DNA of 64,000 nucleotides from Agapetus fuscipes (GCA_951799405.1 OX637345.1:6696001-6760000); one strand, 5' to 3'; counted from the first letter of the stretch, positions 9,231 to 19,562 are shown. Numbers and translations: made by a program. The notes: a model not told the origin generated them from the letters alone.

Positions 9231-9277
9231 ACAAAACAATCTCCGTGGGATTTTCCTCACGCCCTATATTATTTTTT

Positions 9278-9327
9278 GCTGTTTGGATAATCAGCCTAAT
9301 ACCAACCTATTATTTAAGGGATACAAG
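9278..9327 (-). mobile_element. SINE-S 5' end fragment
   Basis: GGATAATCAGCCTAATACCA and CCTATTATTTAAGG are the inverted S head. Confidence 0.5.
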
Positions 9328-9653
9328 TACCAATATGCATTACAGTTAACAGCAAAAAGGCACTAGATATTAGCTCTTGCCTCCACCAGGGGATAACGGG
9401 GTGGATTTGGCGCGTGGCATGAGCGTGTGCCTTTATCAAAGATCGCTCCCGATAGATAAAAACAAACATAACGCAGTGCATATTGCGTATACATGCCGTA
9501 CTAATCGAAAATTTAAGTTCATTAGTCTTGTAATGCTAGCCTTTTTAAACTTTTTCATGTATCGTAAAATTACATTGATCATTGATTTGTTTATTTAAGG
9601 CACCTGTCGAGATCTGATCTGAGTTTGTTTATTAATAGTTGATTCTGTTATAC

Positions 9654-9905
9654 CTATTCCTTATAGTTTGGTATGAGGTTGACTACCCATACTGTAAAAA
9701 ATAGTTCACATTGCCAATGTCACCTCTGTTTCGGGAAAGGTCGGCAACAGTCGTAGTGTTTATGTTCATTTGAGATTTGGGCTTTTATATTGTAGGTCCA
9801 CCTGCGGCATGTGTAAGGGTGAACTTATGCGTGTCTGCTTATGGGAATACATTTACTATGATTCTTAAATGTAATATATCTTTACAACTTACATTTTTAA
9901 TTACA
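9654..9905 (+). mobile_element. SINE-S copy, full length
   Basis: Head CCTTATAGTTTGGTATGAGG, middle GGTCGGCAACAGTCGTAGTG, end ATATATCTTTACAACTTACA; moderately diverged. Confidence 0.8.
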
Positions 9906-10767
9906 GATTGACTTTTTTATCTTAAGGTATACATACATTAGATACAAATGGACTGGGAACAAATTCCATAGACAATACGAGAGTGACATCACCGACCGGC
10001 AGTGGCGAAGGGTACCATACAAGCCGATTCCCATCGGCTTCCCTTTTAAAATGATGTAACAAAGTAGTTAAAAAAATAGGCACAAAGTAAAAAAATACAT
10101 TCAAAACCAAAGAAACAATACGTATTTTTTCCCCATTTAAGCCATGCAGTCTTTAGGGTTCCTTGGCTTAAATTGGCTTGGCTCAAAAGCAAGCTTTTGG
10201 GTTCATCTTCGTGAGGGTCAAAATGATTTCGCATTTCAGTGGAACCTATTTATTTTTACATGTTATTGTGCCAGCCTTACAATTTCTTCCTGCTCAATTC
10301 CCGGTCACAGTAACCAATATTGAGTAAGAACTTAGATACTTTAATTTATTTTCATATCAATCTTTCTCGCATTTCCTTTCCATCTTCCATATTTTCGATT
10401 AGAGCCGTTCCTCCATGTTTGCCGCTAGTTTTCTCGCCTTTGCATCGTGTCTATGCGCAAACACACATGTACGCGCGCTTTTCTCCTGCGAGGAGAGATG
10501 ACGGACCCACAACCGGAATGAGTTGCCAAGTGATGGTTGTAGGAAATGCGAGAAGAAAGCGATGGAGAGTCATAAAATATATTTAAAAAAAATCCTTTTT
10601 CATTTATATTTGTTAGGGTTTGGTGGTTCAAACAGTGAAAATCCATTTTTTTTTTTTTAAATAACACAGTTTTAATTCACTTACAATTTTATTTTTATTT
10701 GTTGGCTTTTTCGCCTCAAAAAGAGCAGTCCTCAGGAGCAGTCAAAGAAAAAAAAAATTTAACATGG
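9906..10767. other. Mostly unassigned, with repeat scraps
   Basis: A T1 scrap (GTGGAACCTATTTATTTTTA) lies at 10238-10262. An M4-like piece (AACAGTGAAAATCCAT and CAGTTTTAATTCACTTA) lies at about 10604-10690. The region around 10400-10560 is GC-richer but has no coding motif. Confidence 0.4.
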
Positions 10768-11047
10768 ATAGTCGATAGCTCAGGGTTGGCAGAATGCTTA
10801 CATACATACCAAGTCGAGGGCTCGGGTTCGATTCCCAACGAGGATGGTAGAAATGATTTCTCGTTTGGAAGTTTACTCAGCCTTCACAATAAAAGAGTAT
10901 TGGCTCCCTCAGGAGCTTGGAAACCCCCACATTACCTGAAGTGGCTGCCCCCCTTACCTGTAAAAATATATAGGTTCCCCTCGCACATGCGAAACCTTTA
11001 GGGGATAACGCGGAAAGAAATGACACCATATGTGAAGCTTAGGTGCG
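10768..11047 (+). mobile_element. SINE-T1 copy, diverged
   Basis: AGTCGATAGCTCAGGGTTGG, B box GGGTTCGATTCCCAACGAGG, body CCCCTTACCTGTAAAAATAT, end GTGAAGCTTAGGTGCG. Confidence 0.8.
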
Positions 11048-11131
11048 TTTTTGCGTTTCTTGACTGCAAGGGAGAATAAAACTGTAATTAAAAACCAACC
11101 AAGAGAGTGTTTAAATTGAAACCATTTTTTA

Positions 11132-11712
11132 TACTTATTCCTTGACTTATAGATCGATATGAGGCTGACCACTCATACTGTAAAAGATGGTTCACTTTGC
11201 CAATGTCACCCCTGTTTCAGGGAAGGTCGGCAAGAGTTGCAGGGCTTATGTTCATTTGAGGTTTGGATTTTATTTGTAAATATACATTAAGCATTTGTAA
11301 GCGCGAACTACACGTGTTTGTTTGTGGGCATGCATTTGATATGAGCTTTAAATGTTAATATATATCTTTGCAGGTCCGGTCGATAGCTCAGTTGGTAGAG
11401 TGCTTGCATTCCAAGCCGTGAGCTCGGGTTCGAATCCCACCGAGGGTGTCAGAAATGATTTTCCGTTTCGGTGCTTATTCCAAACCTCAAAATAAAATAG
11501 CGGCAAGGTTTACTCAGCCTTCACAATAAATGAGTACCAGTTCTCTCGGGAGCTGGAAAACCCCCACTTCAACTAAAGTGGTTGGCGTAAGGCCGATCCC
11601 CTTACCTGTAAAAATAAATAGGTTCAACTCGCCACATGCGACTCCTTCGGGGATAACGCGGCAAGAAGTTACACTATATGTGTAGCTTAGTTACAGCAGC
11701 TTAGATTTAGAT
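11132..11712 (+). mobile_element. SINE-S copy interrupted by SINE-T1
   Basis: Runs from CTTGACTTATAGATCGATAT to TATATCTTTGCAG at 11373, then resumes as CAGCTTAGATTTAGATC after the T1 at 11374-11695. The T1 therefore landed in the conserved S terminus. Confidence 0.8.
11374..11695 (+). mobile_element. SINE-T1 full copy nested in a SINE-S tail
   Basis: Begins TCCGGTCGATAGCTCAGTTG and ends TATGTGTAGCTTAGTTA, about 320 bp and close to the 5226-5546 copy, so comparatively young. Confidence 0.85.
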
Positions 11713-11877
11713 CACATATTTTTTCAAAATTTCTTTCAGAGATTTCTTGTTGGTTTTCTGTACAGCATTCGCAGGGCTTGTGTCTATTTGAGATGTACAG
11801 ATATACAATATTACATACATATGATTATACATAACACGGTGTTTTATGTAATTCCGTACAAATTGAGAGACAGCCGC

Positions 11878-11902
11878 GAATCGAATCAAATCAAATCAAA
11901 TC
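11878..11902. repeat. (ATCAA)n short tandem repeat
   Basis: Four to five ATCAA units; it could be the tail of a retroelement whose body is not recognisable. Confidence 0.7.
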
Positions 11903-12126
11903 AGAACATCCGCCTCTTCCCTCAGAGTGAGCGGATAACATAAAAAAGCACAGGGATAGAGGAGGGCGGGCTTATGTGGGGGTGGTGGGTGGTGGGGTCT
12001 ATAATATGGATGAAGGCAGGGCGAGGAATGGTGGGAAAAATGTGGAATCAAAATTAACCTTGTATCGCCTTATTGCTAGATAAGTGGAACCAAAAACTGG
12101 AATAGGTAAAACTTTTTTTATAGTGT

Positions 12127-12228
12127 GATTTCGAACCCAAAAATTGAAGAACCTGCAAAGTTTCCTCAGCCTTCAAAAGAAAAAAAGAATCTGCCTTCAA
12201 TTGAAGTGGTTAGCAAGGCCGACCACTA
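12127..12228 (+). mobile_element. SINE-T1 body fragment, old
   Basis: TTTCCTCAGCCTTCAAAAGA and CAATTGAAGTGGTTAGC are diverged T1 body blocks. Confidence 0.6.
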
Positions 12229-12241
12229 TCGTCTTTTTTTA

Positions 12242-12418
12242 AAGTTCGTGCTTACACGTGTCGCATGAAGAATAACAACATAAAAACCCCAATCTCTAAT
12301 GAACATAAGCCCTGCAACTCTTGCTAACCTTCCCTGAAACAGTGGTGACATTGGCAAAGTGAACGTTTGTCACAGTTCGGGTGGTCATCTTCATACCAAG
12401 CTATAAATCAAGGAACAC
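12242..12418 (-). mobile_element. SINE-S copy, 3' truncated
   Basis: AAGTTCGTGCTTACACGTGT through GTGACATTGGCAAAGTGAAC to the 5' end AAGCTATAAATCAAGG; tail absent. Confidence 0.75.
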
Positions 12419-12436
12419 AAATACCATTCTCAAATA

Positions 12437-12560
12437 CGGTGGTACCTCAATATACGAGTGCCCTACACACGAGTTATTTGAGATGCGAGCTGTTGAGCGA
12501 GCGAAGTTTTGTTTTGCAATACGAGCAAAATTTGAGATACGAGGGACGTGGGTAGTAAAA
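12437..12560. mobile_element. DNA-transposon-like fragment (TGGTACCTC end)
   Basis: CGGTGGTACCTCAATATACG, followed by several TACGAG words and GAGATACGAGGG, resembles terminal sequence of mariner/Tigger-type elements. Only one end is visible. Confidence 0.35.
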
Positions 12561-13679
12561 AATATATGGAAGTTCTTACATACAAAGATTAAACAGCGCC
12601 TCCAGTGAGCGTAAATGGTATATATTGTGTATTCCTCATGGCATGCGAGTAACCTGTATTTTTATGCTAGGGTACTGATGGCTGTTTCTTTAACTGGTTC
12701 TTTTTTACATTCCTAAAAAAAAAAAATTGCAAAACACATTCCCCGCCCTGTCTGTTTCTGCACATAGCTTCACTAAAAAACGCTTGCAATGGGTAAAAAA
12801 TAAGTGTTGAATTGCGAACGTCTGCAACAAGCGAGGGCCATAATCCCAGCAGCCTGCTTTACGGCGGCAGAGGTCACTTTATGTCCGCGGGCGACCCTAA
12901 ACAAAAATAAATAAACTACCCTCGAATAAACAAACTACCCTAAAGTAAACGAAATAAATAAAACGTGAAGGAAAAAAGCGACGCGTTCTCTATTTCCATA
13001 CGATCTCGTGAAAAAGGATTCGAATGAAATTTGGATGCGAAAATCAAGGATTTCGTTTCCAATTTCGGATGATTTGATTTTTTAGATGTGAGCTTTTTTG
13101 TATGTATATTTTTTGTATACACGTTTTTTTATGTACAAAAGATTTGAACAGAATATCGAGGTTTTTCCCACGACTTCCAACTATTCTTGAAATGTCCACA
13201 TTCTTATCATAAAAATAAAATATATATCGACGGTTAGAAGGCAGTAGATAAGCGACATTTTGGTCAAAAATGAGTTATGAATGCTATCCTACTCCGCTCT
13301 TTCTAATGCACTTACTACCATAGCTCTACGATGTTTTTTTGTGTTGTTTATGCCCAAGCAAACAACTGCGTTTTCGAAGTATAATTTTTGTGTAACCGAC
13401 AAGATTTTGGCCTTTTTTTTATCCCAAAGGCGCTTGTGTCATAAACAAATCGTAAACACCTCATTAATAGGAATACTAATTAATGCCTTTATTTTTTTTA
13501 TTTTACAGCTGTTTTGATTTTAACGATATGATAAAAATTAAAAAAGTTATGCCATTTTTCTGCAAACTCAAACCTTAAACTGCTCTCCTGAACAATTTAG
13601 TTTTCGTCGCTTGAATCAATTCCTTGAATTCTGGGTAATCTCCTGAGTAGGATAACTTTAAAAAAACTGAGGTGGAAAA
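12561..13679. other. No gene; A+T-rich sequence
   Basis: Contains a short imperfect duplication around 12905-12950 (AAACTACCCT twice) and a poly-A run at 12715. The reading frames have no motif and poor complexity. Confidence 0.45.
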
Positions 13680-13735
13680 CGAGCCGCAGCTCTAAGGCTT
13701 TGAACTCAAGCATTCTACCAACTTAGCTATCGACA
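13680..13735 (-). mobile_element. SINE-T1 head fragment
   Basis: CAAGCATTCTACCAACTTAG and CTATCGACAGG are the inverted T1 A-box region. Confidence 0.65.
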
Positions 13736-13997
13736 GGAATTTTAACAATAACTCAAGAATTTCTCATTCTGCCAATGAGAGCCCATCAAACGTTTATAGG
13801 TGTTTCTGTTGGGTGCAGTTTACGACGCGGCACTGACAGTTGTATGGGAGGATGACTGGCAGCTGAGATTGACTCATAAACCCTACGCTGTAAATCAAAT
13901 ATAGAAAATATCAGGATAAATATTCTCAAAAATTATTTCTTACCTCAAAATTATACGTCTTTGCCAGATAAGTATAGTGGTAAAGAGCTCCTTATAA

Positions 13998-14490
13998 TCA
14001 TCTTCTAAAGGCAGTGCCTTGTTGTGCTAGGCATTGGTCTCTTTTAGTTGCTGTTCTCTTGTTAAGGCAGTGTCTTGTTGTGTTAGACATTTGTCTCTTT
14101 TGGTTAAATATCCTCTTGTAAAGATAGTGCCTTGTAGTGTTAACCATTTGTCTCTGTTGGTTGCTGTTTTCTTGTAGAGGCAATGCCTTGTTGTGTTAAT
14201 CATTTGTCTGTGTTGGTCGATATCCTCTTTTAAAGGCAGTACCTTGAAGTGTTAACCATTTGTCTCTGTTGGTTGCTGTTTTCTTGTAGAGGCAATGCCT
14301 TGTTGTATAAGCCAGTTGTCTCTGTTCGTCGATATCCTCTTGAAGAGTAACTAAGTGCCGATTTGTGTTAAATATCGTCTTCTAAAGGCAGTACTTTGTA
14401 GTTTTAACGATTTCTCTATGTTTTTTGCCATCTTCATGTAAAGGCAGTGCCTTGTGCCAGCCATCTGTCATTGTTGGTTGCCATCCACTT
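13998..14490. repeat. 56-bp tandem repeat, about nine copies
   Basis: Blocks of AAGGCAGTGCCTTGTTGTG followed by CATTTGTCTCTGTTGGTTG recur with anchors at 14010, 14066, 14123, 14179, 14235, 14291, 14347, 14387 and 14443; spacing is 56 bp except around the seventh, irregular unit. Alternate units differ consistently (GATATCCTCTT against GCTGTTTTCTT), hinting at a 112-bp higher-order repeat. The core GGCAGTGCC is itself a near-palindrome. Confidence 0.85.
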
Positions 14491-15085
14491 GAGCTGCGAA
14501 TAGGAGGAGACATCCATGAACCTCTTATCCTGGAAGTAGCTAAAATGAAACAACAAATAAATTAACTAATTTGCAAATCACACTACATTCAGAAAATGTT
14601 AAACATTCATTTTTTTAAATGAAAATACTTATTTGTATTATGAAAAAGGAAGAAATATCATTATATTTCCCAAAATAATTTGAAAATATTTCTGAAATAA
14701 AATTTGGACGTAAAAGCGTCATAAATTTTAATTTTCCCTCCAACACGTACCCCAAGTATACAACCTCACGCTTCAACTCAACCATAGCGTTTCACAAAAT
14801 AAAAATATGAAAACCTAAACGCCCGCTAGATGTGCTCTTTTAGTTTCCATACATTTTTGGTAGAACGGAGAGTTATATATTTTGGGGACTTTTTGCGGTG
14901 GGGTTTTGGCGGGAAGCGCTCTGATTGGACGGAGAATTGTTTTACAAGTGGCCCTGAGAGAAAACAAGATGGAGGCATAAATTTCATTTTCCATTTACGG
15001 CAGAAAATTTCCCAGATTTTTCTTGTTTCAAAAGAAAATATTAAGTCGATATTTTCTAAAATTTCAATTATTTCAAATGCCGCGC
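14491..15085. other. Non-coding; contains a GC-rich module
   Basis: A+T-rich to 14820, then a GC-richer stretch (14860-14960) with an E2F-like site, then A+T-rich again. No gene was recognised. Confidence 0.4.
14904..14928. promoter_or_regulatory. E2F-like site beside inverted CCAAT box
   Basis: TTTTGGCGGGAA (14904-14915) matches the E2F consensus and ATTGG at 14924-14928 is an inverted CCAAT box. No transcript start or gene is visible, so function is only a possibility. Confidence 0.3.
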
Positions 15086-15615
15086 ATCGGCCGGACCGTA
15101 GTCTGGTGGTTAACGCTACGGACTCGTAATCCGTAAGTAGTGGTTTCGATTCCCGACGGAGTAAAACGAAATTATTATTTCATTTTCAAATTATGCTCTT
15201 CACCATACTGTAAAAAATTACTCTTCTCAAAAAATGTTCACTTTGCCAATGTCACCCCTGTGTCAGGGAAGGTCGGCAAAAGTTGTAGGGTTTATGTTCA
15301 TTTGAGGTTTGGTTTTTATTTGTAAGTACACATTTAGCATTTGTAAGCGCTAAACTACACGTGTTTGTTTATGGGCATGCATTTGAAATGAGCTTTAAAT
15401 GTTAATATATCTTTGGAACTTAGATTTGTTATTATAGACTAAGTAAAAAAATCATGTTCCTTTACCGAAGATCGGTCTCCAAAGGTTTAGATATCTAGGC
15501 TTACAGAAACAGGCGCTTTCTAAAGCGACGACCAAGCACCCAAACCACTTTTGAGTTGTGATCAGTTGTGATTCACATTAAAATAGCGCTCACCAAATAA
15601 GTGATCCCTATATTA
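15086..15615 (+). mobile_element. SINE-T2 copy interrupted by SINE-S
   Basis: Head CCGTAGTCTGGTGGTTAACG with well-paired CGGACTCGTAATCCG, B box GGTTTCGATTCCCGACGG, mid body to TATGCTCTTCAC. The body resumes after the nested S with CCTTTACCGAAGATCGG and TAGCGCTCACCAAATAAG. Confidence 0.8.
15200..15440 (+). mobile_element. SINE-S nested in SINE-T2
   Basis: CATACTGTAAAAAATTACTC to TTTGGAACTTAGATT; belongs to the subfamily with GGGCATGCATTTGAAATGAG. Confidence 0.8.
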
Positions 15616-15669
15616 ATTTTCAAATGTACACAACACGACTAAGCTGCACATATCGTCCAATCTCTAATT

Positions 15670-15880
15670 TCTTTCAAAATAATTATAACTTCAAAGTTTA
15701 CTCAGCCTTCACAAGAAATGATAACCAGCTCTCTCGGAAGCAGGAAAACCACCATTTCAAGTGGAGTGAGCCAAGCCCCGTAGCCATGAAAATAAATAGG
15801 TTCCACTCGTCACATGCGACCCCTTCAGAAACGACACGGTGAGAAGTATGACTATATGTGCAGCGTTGCGTTCTGATTAT
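15670..15880 (+). mobile_element. SINE-T1 body, headless
   Basis: TTTACTCAGCCTTCACAAGA, then ATAAATAGGTTCCACTCGTC, ending GTGCAGCGTTGCG. Confidence 0.75.
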
Positions 15881-16352
15881 TTATGTTGGAAATTCATTTA
15901 AATATTCACACAGGACAATAAATTTTCATCTAGAAGATTCTATGTAAAATAGATACACATTGGCGTAGCTTTTTCCTCATAAATCCTGAACTTTTAAATA
16001 ATAAATCGTCCTTCTTCTTCAGTCAGAGGCGTACCTACATTCATTATTTTTTTAGCCGATCTCGCTTTGTTTTTCTGCTTTTTGTATTTTTGAATTTATT
16101 TTCCGTTGGACATGAGAGAAAGACAAAATATACATAAGCCTTTCGGTATAACGAATATCTTTTCATAACGAATAAATGAACGAGAGTTTTATAATTTTTT
16201 ATTGAGAAGTTGTAACGATTATAAAATATCTATTATTATGAATAATTTGATAAGTTCTGAAAGATTTTTTCAAGATTGAAAAAAAAAATTGAGATTGTCA
16301 TTTTTTTTTAAATAAAATAATACCACATTTTTATCTGTTATCTATGTAAGTC

Positions 16353-16430
16353 TGTAATCTACACCCCTTCGGAAAAAACGCAGCAAGAAGTTACACTATA
16401 TGTATAGCTTAGCAGCGTAGTAGCGTAGCA
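16353..16430 (+). mobile_element. SINE-T1 3' end with GTAGC tail
   Basis: AAGAAGTTACACTATATGTA then TAGCTTAGCAGCGTAGTAGCG: a T1 terminus extended by short GTAGC-type repeats. Confidence 0.7.
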
Positions 16431-16439
16431 CTTACATTC

Positions 16440-16780
16440 TAGCTACAAATATACGTACACATTTGAGATTCACATTCAATTGCACACAAGCAATGACGTA
16501 TATTATGTTCATGAATAGAGTTACACTAGCTGATTAACTTCATCTGGAAGGGCTTCAGCCACTTGAAAAAAAAATTGTAATGTTGTTCACCGAGTGAAGC
16601 AACTCCGCATGAGTTGTATGAACTGGGTGGGAGGTGGAGGGAGAGTGCTTCCACATGCTGTATGTATTCTTACAAAATAAGACCCAAACCTCATAATAAT
16701 GCCGACTTTCCCTGAAACAGGTTTGAGATTGGCAAAAATGAAATAAAAACAGTATGGATGGTTAAGCTGATACAAGCATA
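16440..16780 (-). mobile_element. SINE-S, old and interrupted
   Basis: CACATTTGAGATTCACATTC at 16458 and GACTTTCCCTGAAACAGG at 16705 are recognisable S blocks separated by about 150 bp of unrelated sequence. Confidence 0.5.
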
Positions 16781-16799
16781 GATTTAGTCAAAGAAAAAA

Positions 16800-17112
16800 A
16801 TTAGTAATAATAATAATAATAATATTAGGATGATTTATTTGGTGAGGCTGTTTTTGTGTGTATCACACCTCAAGAGCCCTCTGCGAGCTTGGTCGTCGCT
16901 GTAGAAAGCGCAATTCTCAAGCAAGACCCAGTTGTTGTAAGGTTGGATGGACCTTTCAGTGACCGGTCTTTGGTAAAGGTTTATGAATTTTTCAACTCAG
17001 CGAAGAGCACATTCGAAATAACAATGGTATATTTTTTGTGCTCCGCCGGGATCCGAATCCACAACCTTCCATTTACGAGTCCGAAGTGTTGCCACTGGAC
17101 CACGGACCGGTC
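16800..17112 (-). mobile_element. SINE-T2 full copy with (AAT)n tail
   Basis: The inverted tail TAATAATAATAATAATATTA is followed by GATTTATTTGGTGAGGCTG, AAGAGCCCTCTGCGAGCTTG, the B box CGGGATCCGAATCCACAACC and the head end ACCACGGACCGGTC. A 5S rRNA-like sequence lies immediately upstream of the head. Confidence 0.85.
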
Positions 17113-17118
17113 CAAGAT

Positions 17119-17235
17119 GCCAACGACACGCGGTGTACCTGAGCGGTAACCCATCCAAGTACTATCCGCGCCCAATGTTGCTTAACTTCGGTGATCTATG
17201 GGAACCGGTGCTTTCAACATGGTAATGTCGTTGAC
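17119..17235 (-). rRNA. 5S rRNA gene or pseudogene
   Basis: The minus strand is 117 nt and matches 5S rRNA along its length: the 5' end GTCAACGAC pairs with 3' GTCGTTGGC (one G-U), with GATCACCGAAGTTAAGCAAC (internal promoter A-box region) and TAGTACTTGGATGGGTTACC (C-box region). The overall pattern is close to insect 5S. No T-run terminator follows; instead, after 6 nt, the tRNA-like head of a T2 SINE begins on the same strand. A retroposed or chimeric copy, or a gene whose terminator was displaced, are both possible. Confidence 0.85.
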
Positions 17236-17674
17236 GTATGGTATGTTTAGTATGGGAACATTTTACTTTTTTAACTAGATAAATAGATATTAGATCTAAA
17301 ACAAGGAGAAAAAATTGTGTAAAAATCTCTATTTGTAACGGACAATGCCCCTTTATCGTTATAGAGAGAGTGAGAGAATTGTAGTACATATGTAGATATA
17401 ATGCACAGATAGATGGACCTCTCTCTGTTTCCTTGTTTTATTTATCTTGCGCCGGAATGCATTAGAGCGATATAAAATTACATCAGCGAGAAATAAAAAG
17501 GTGTGAACGATACTCGCTAAAAATGAAAATTTATTGCCCGAGAGGCGGTTCAATGTTGGACCCTAAAAATAGTTTTAAAAAAAATACTCATGACACTATT
17601 CCTTCTTCTTGTTCCTATGTAAGATCAGAGATCTATCTGTTGCGGAACTCCCTTCTGTGATGCAGAAGACCAGA
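17236..17674. other. No feature recognised
   Basis: A+T-rich non-coding sequence between the 5S copy and the M1 element; small AGAGAG and CTCTCT stretches only. Confidence 0.4.
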
Positions 17675-17840
17675 GCTGGAAGTCTCATCACCATGGTAAT
17701 TCTTACCTACCAAATATCGGTAATATTTGTATGAAGACTAATCAGCCGTTCACTTGCGGCCATCTTGGATTGACAGGTCTTCATACAAATATTACCAATA
17801 TTCGGTGGGTTAGAATTACCGTGGTGATGAGACTTCCAGC
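17675..17840. mobile_element. M1 palindromic MITE, copy 1
   Basis: A 166-bp element that is almost all inverted repeat: 64-bp arms starting GCTGGAAGTCTCATCACCA and containing ATCGGTAATATTTGTATGAA. The central loop of about 38 bp includes CACTTGCGGCCATCTTGG. A second copy at 37492-37658 is over 90% alike by eye. No target duplication was seen. Confidence 0.85.
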
Positions 17841-17889
17841 CCATCTCTCGGGTGGTCGGCCTGGTGGATACAGAAATTCAACTGCGCTT

Positions 17890-18085
17890 CCACCGAAATC
17901 ATCTGGAAAGAATGTACGATGAAAGACTGATAAATTTGCAAAAGGAATGACAAGGAAAGACCGAGGAAAGAATGGGTTGACCAACTAAGCGAGATTGTTA
18001 ATGAGTGTAATCTACAGAATGAGAAAAAGAGAAGAGCATGCATGAAGAGAGTGGTGAATGTCGAGGAGATGAAAGAAGTGTGTGA
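17890..18085 (+). pseudogene. LINE-R C-terminal fragment, diverged
   Basis: Frames carry RMYDERL, then after a frameshift DRPRKEWVDQLSEIVNE and KRRACMKRVVNVEEMKEVC, the same block order as R1 and R2. It is the most diverged R member in the window. Confidence 0.65.
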
Positions 18086-18243
18086 AAGACAGAACAGTAG
18101 AGAAACTTTTGTCGGAGTTTCAGGTCACCCTTAAAATTTCCTCTGCCAAACCATTCGTTGATAGATACTATGAAAAAACAAGGTCTTTAGGTGAAACGTT
18201 GGAAGAAAAGAGTTTTCTCTCTCCCATGAAGAAGTTAGACACA

Positions 18244-18485
18244 TTGAGAGCAAATTTAGGGAAGAAGAGACAAGATTAAAGGGTATGAAGAGATGTACGC
18301 ATATTCAGAAAAGAAATGGTAAAAAGAGAGAAGATAAAAGGGTATGAAGAGGTCTACGCATATTCAGAAAATAAAAGGGAAAAGCATAAAGAATATGAGG
18401 AGGTATACGCATATTCAGAAAAGAAGAAAGAAGGGTATGAAGAATATGAAAAGGTCTACGTGTATTTAGTGACTAAAGGAGAAGT
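18244..18485 (+). repeat. AG-rich tandem repeat, left part
   Basis: Units of about 51-59 bp carrying GGTATGAAGAGGTCTACGCA and TATTCAGAAAAGAAG. In one frame they read as a YEEVYAYSE-type peptide repeat. The array is split by a solo LTR and continues at 18894. Confidence 0.75.
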
Positions 18486-18489
18486 ATAT

Positions 18490-18889
18490 TGTTACGAATT
18501 TAGGGTTCAAAAGTCTTTCAATTAAAAATACTGGTCTTCTTATACAGTTGTTTATTTTACACTTTCAATAATTTATTTTCACAAAGGTAGTCTCGACTAT
18601 TCCATTACACTTGGTTTCTGTTCACTGGTTTTGGTTCAATGTATGTAGTTGTAAAGCTCGTAGAATACTGGCTCTTCAAACAACTCGCACCCTTCTTATA
18701 CTCTTGAAAACAGTACAATCCAGATCCATATTCGCTAGACAGTTCCAGAAAGGCGAAGTAATCATTATTTCTCGATGCTTCAAGTATTTTTATTCAATGA
18801 TTCCTACCCACACAATACAATACAGAATTCCTATAACTATAACTAATACCTACTGATTTTAAATATTTATATTTCATATTTACATAACA
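18490..18889 (-). mobile_element. Solo LTR, Ty3/gypsy-like
   Basis: 400 bp with TGTTACG...CATAACA ends and a 4-bp target duplication ATAT on each side (18486-18489, 18890-18893). Minus-strand sense carries AGAGTATAAGAAGG (TATA-like), AATAAA words and an end GACTTTTGAACCCTAAATTC. The 57284-57724 LTR shares this 3' region. Its internal region was lost, presumably by LTR-LTR recombination. Confidence 0.8.
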
Positions 18890-18893
18890 ATAT

Positions 18894-19245
18894 GAAGAGG
18901 TCTAAACTTATTCAGGGAAGAAGAGAGAAGAATATGAAGAGGTCTACGCATGTTCAGAGAAGAAGAAAAAAAACGAGAAGAATATGAATATGTAGGTCTT
19001 TGCATATTCGGGAAGAAATGGCGACGAGAGAAGGATATGATGAAGAATATTTAGAGGTTTACGCGAGTTTAAGGAATAAGACGGGAAGAGAGAAGCATAA
19101 ATGAAGAATATGAAGAGGTCTACGCATACTCAGCAAAGAAATACAAAAAGAAAGAGAGAGGGAGAAGGATATGAACAATGTCACGAGATCTACGCATTTA
19201 CTATATTTAGGGAAGAAGAGAGAAGGCTATGGAGGAAATGGAGAG
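18894..19245 (+). repeat. AG-rich tandem repeat, right part
   Basis: Continues the array at 18244-18485 after the LTR, with GAATATGAAGAGGTCTACGC units that become less regular to the right. Confidence 0.7.
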
Positions 19246-19319
19246 GTTTACTATTATGTTATATACACTACAAAGCACTTGCCTGAAGATTTTAATCAGA
19301 TACCCTTACTTTTATGTTC

Positions 19320-19562
19320 TAATCTAAGTTGCAGATATATGTTAGATTGGGGATTCATATTATATGCATTCTCACAAGCAGATACGTATAAGCTCGCGCT
19401 TGCACATGCCACATGCGATCCTACAACATAAAAACCCAAATCTCAAATGAACATACACCATGCAACTCTTGCCGACCTTCCCTGAAACAGGGGCGACATT
19501 GGCAAAGTGAACCATTTTTTACAACATGGGTGGCCAGCCGCATACCAACTCATAAGTTCAGG
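19320..19562 (-). mobile_element. SINE-S copy, full length
   Basis: Tail CTAATCTAAGTTGCAGATAT, GATTCATATTATATGCATTC, GAAACAGGGGCGACATTGG, head CCAACTCATAAGTTCAGG. Same subfamily as 25145-25353. Confidence 0.8.

Noticed and set aside
17119..17235. Calling the 5S copy a certain functional gene
   Set aside because: There is no terminator T run and it abuts a SINE, so function cannot be claimed.
18082..18279. 65-residue frame between LINE-R remnant and the AG-rich repeat
   Set aside because: No motif, and it runs into the tandem repeat; may be chance.
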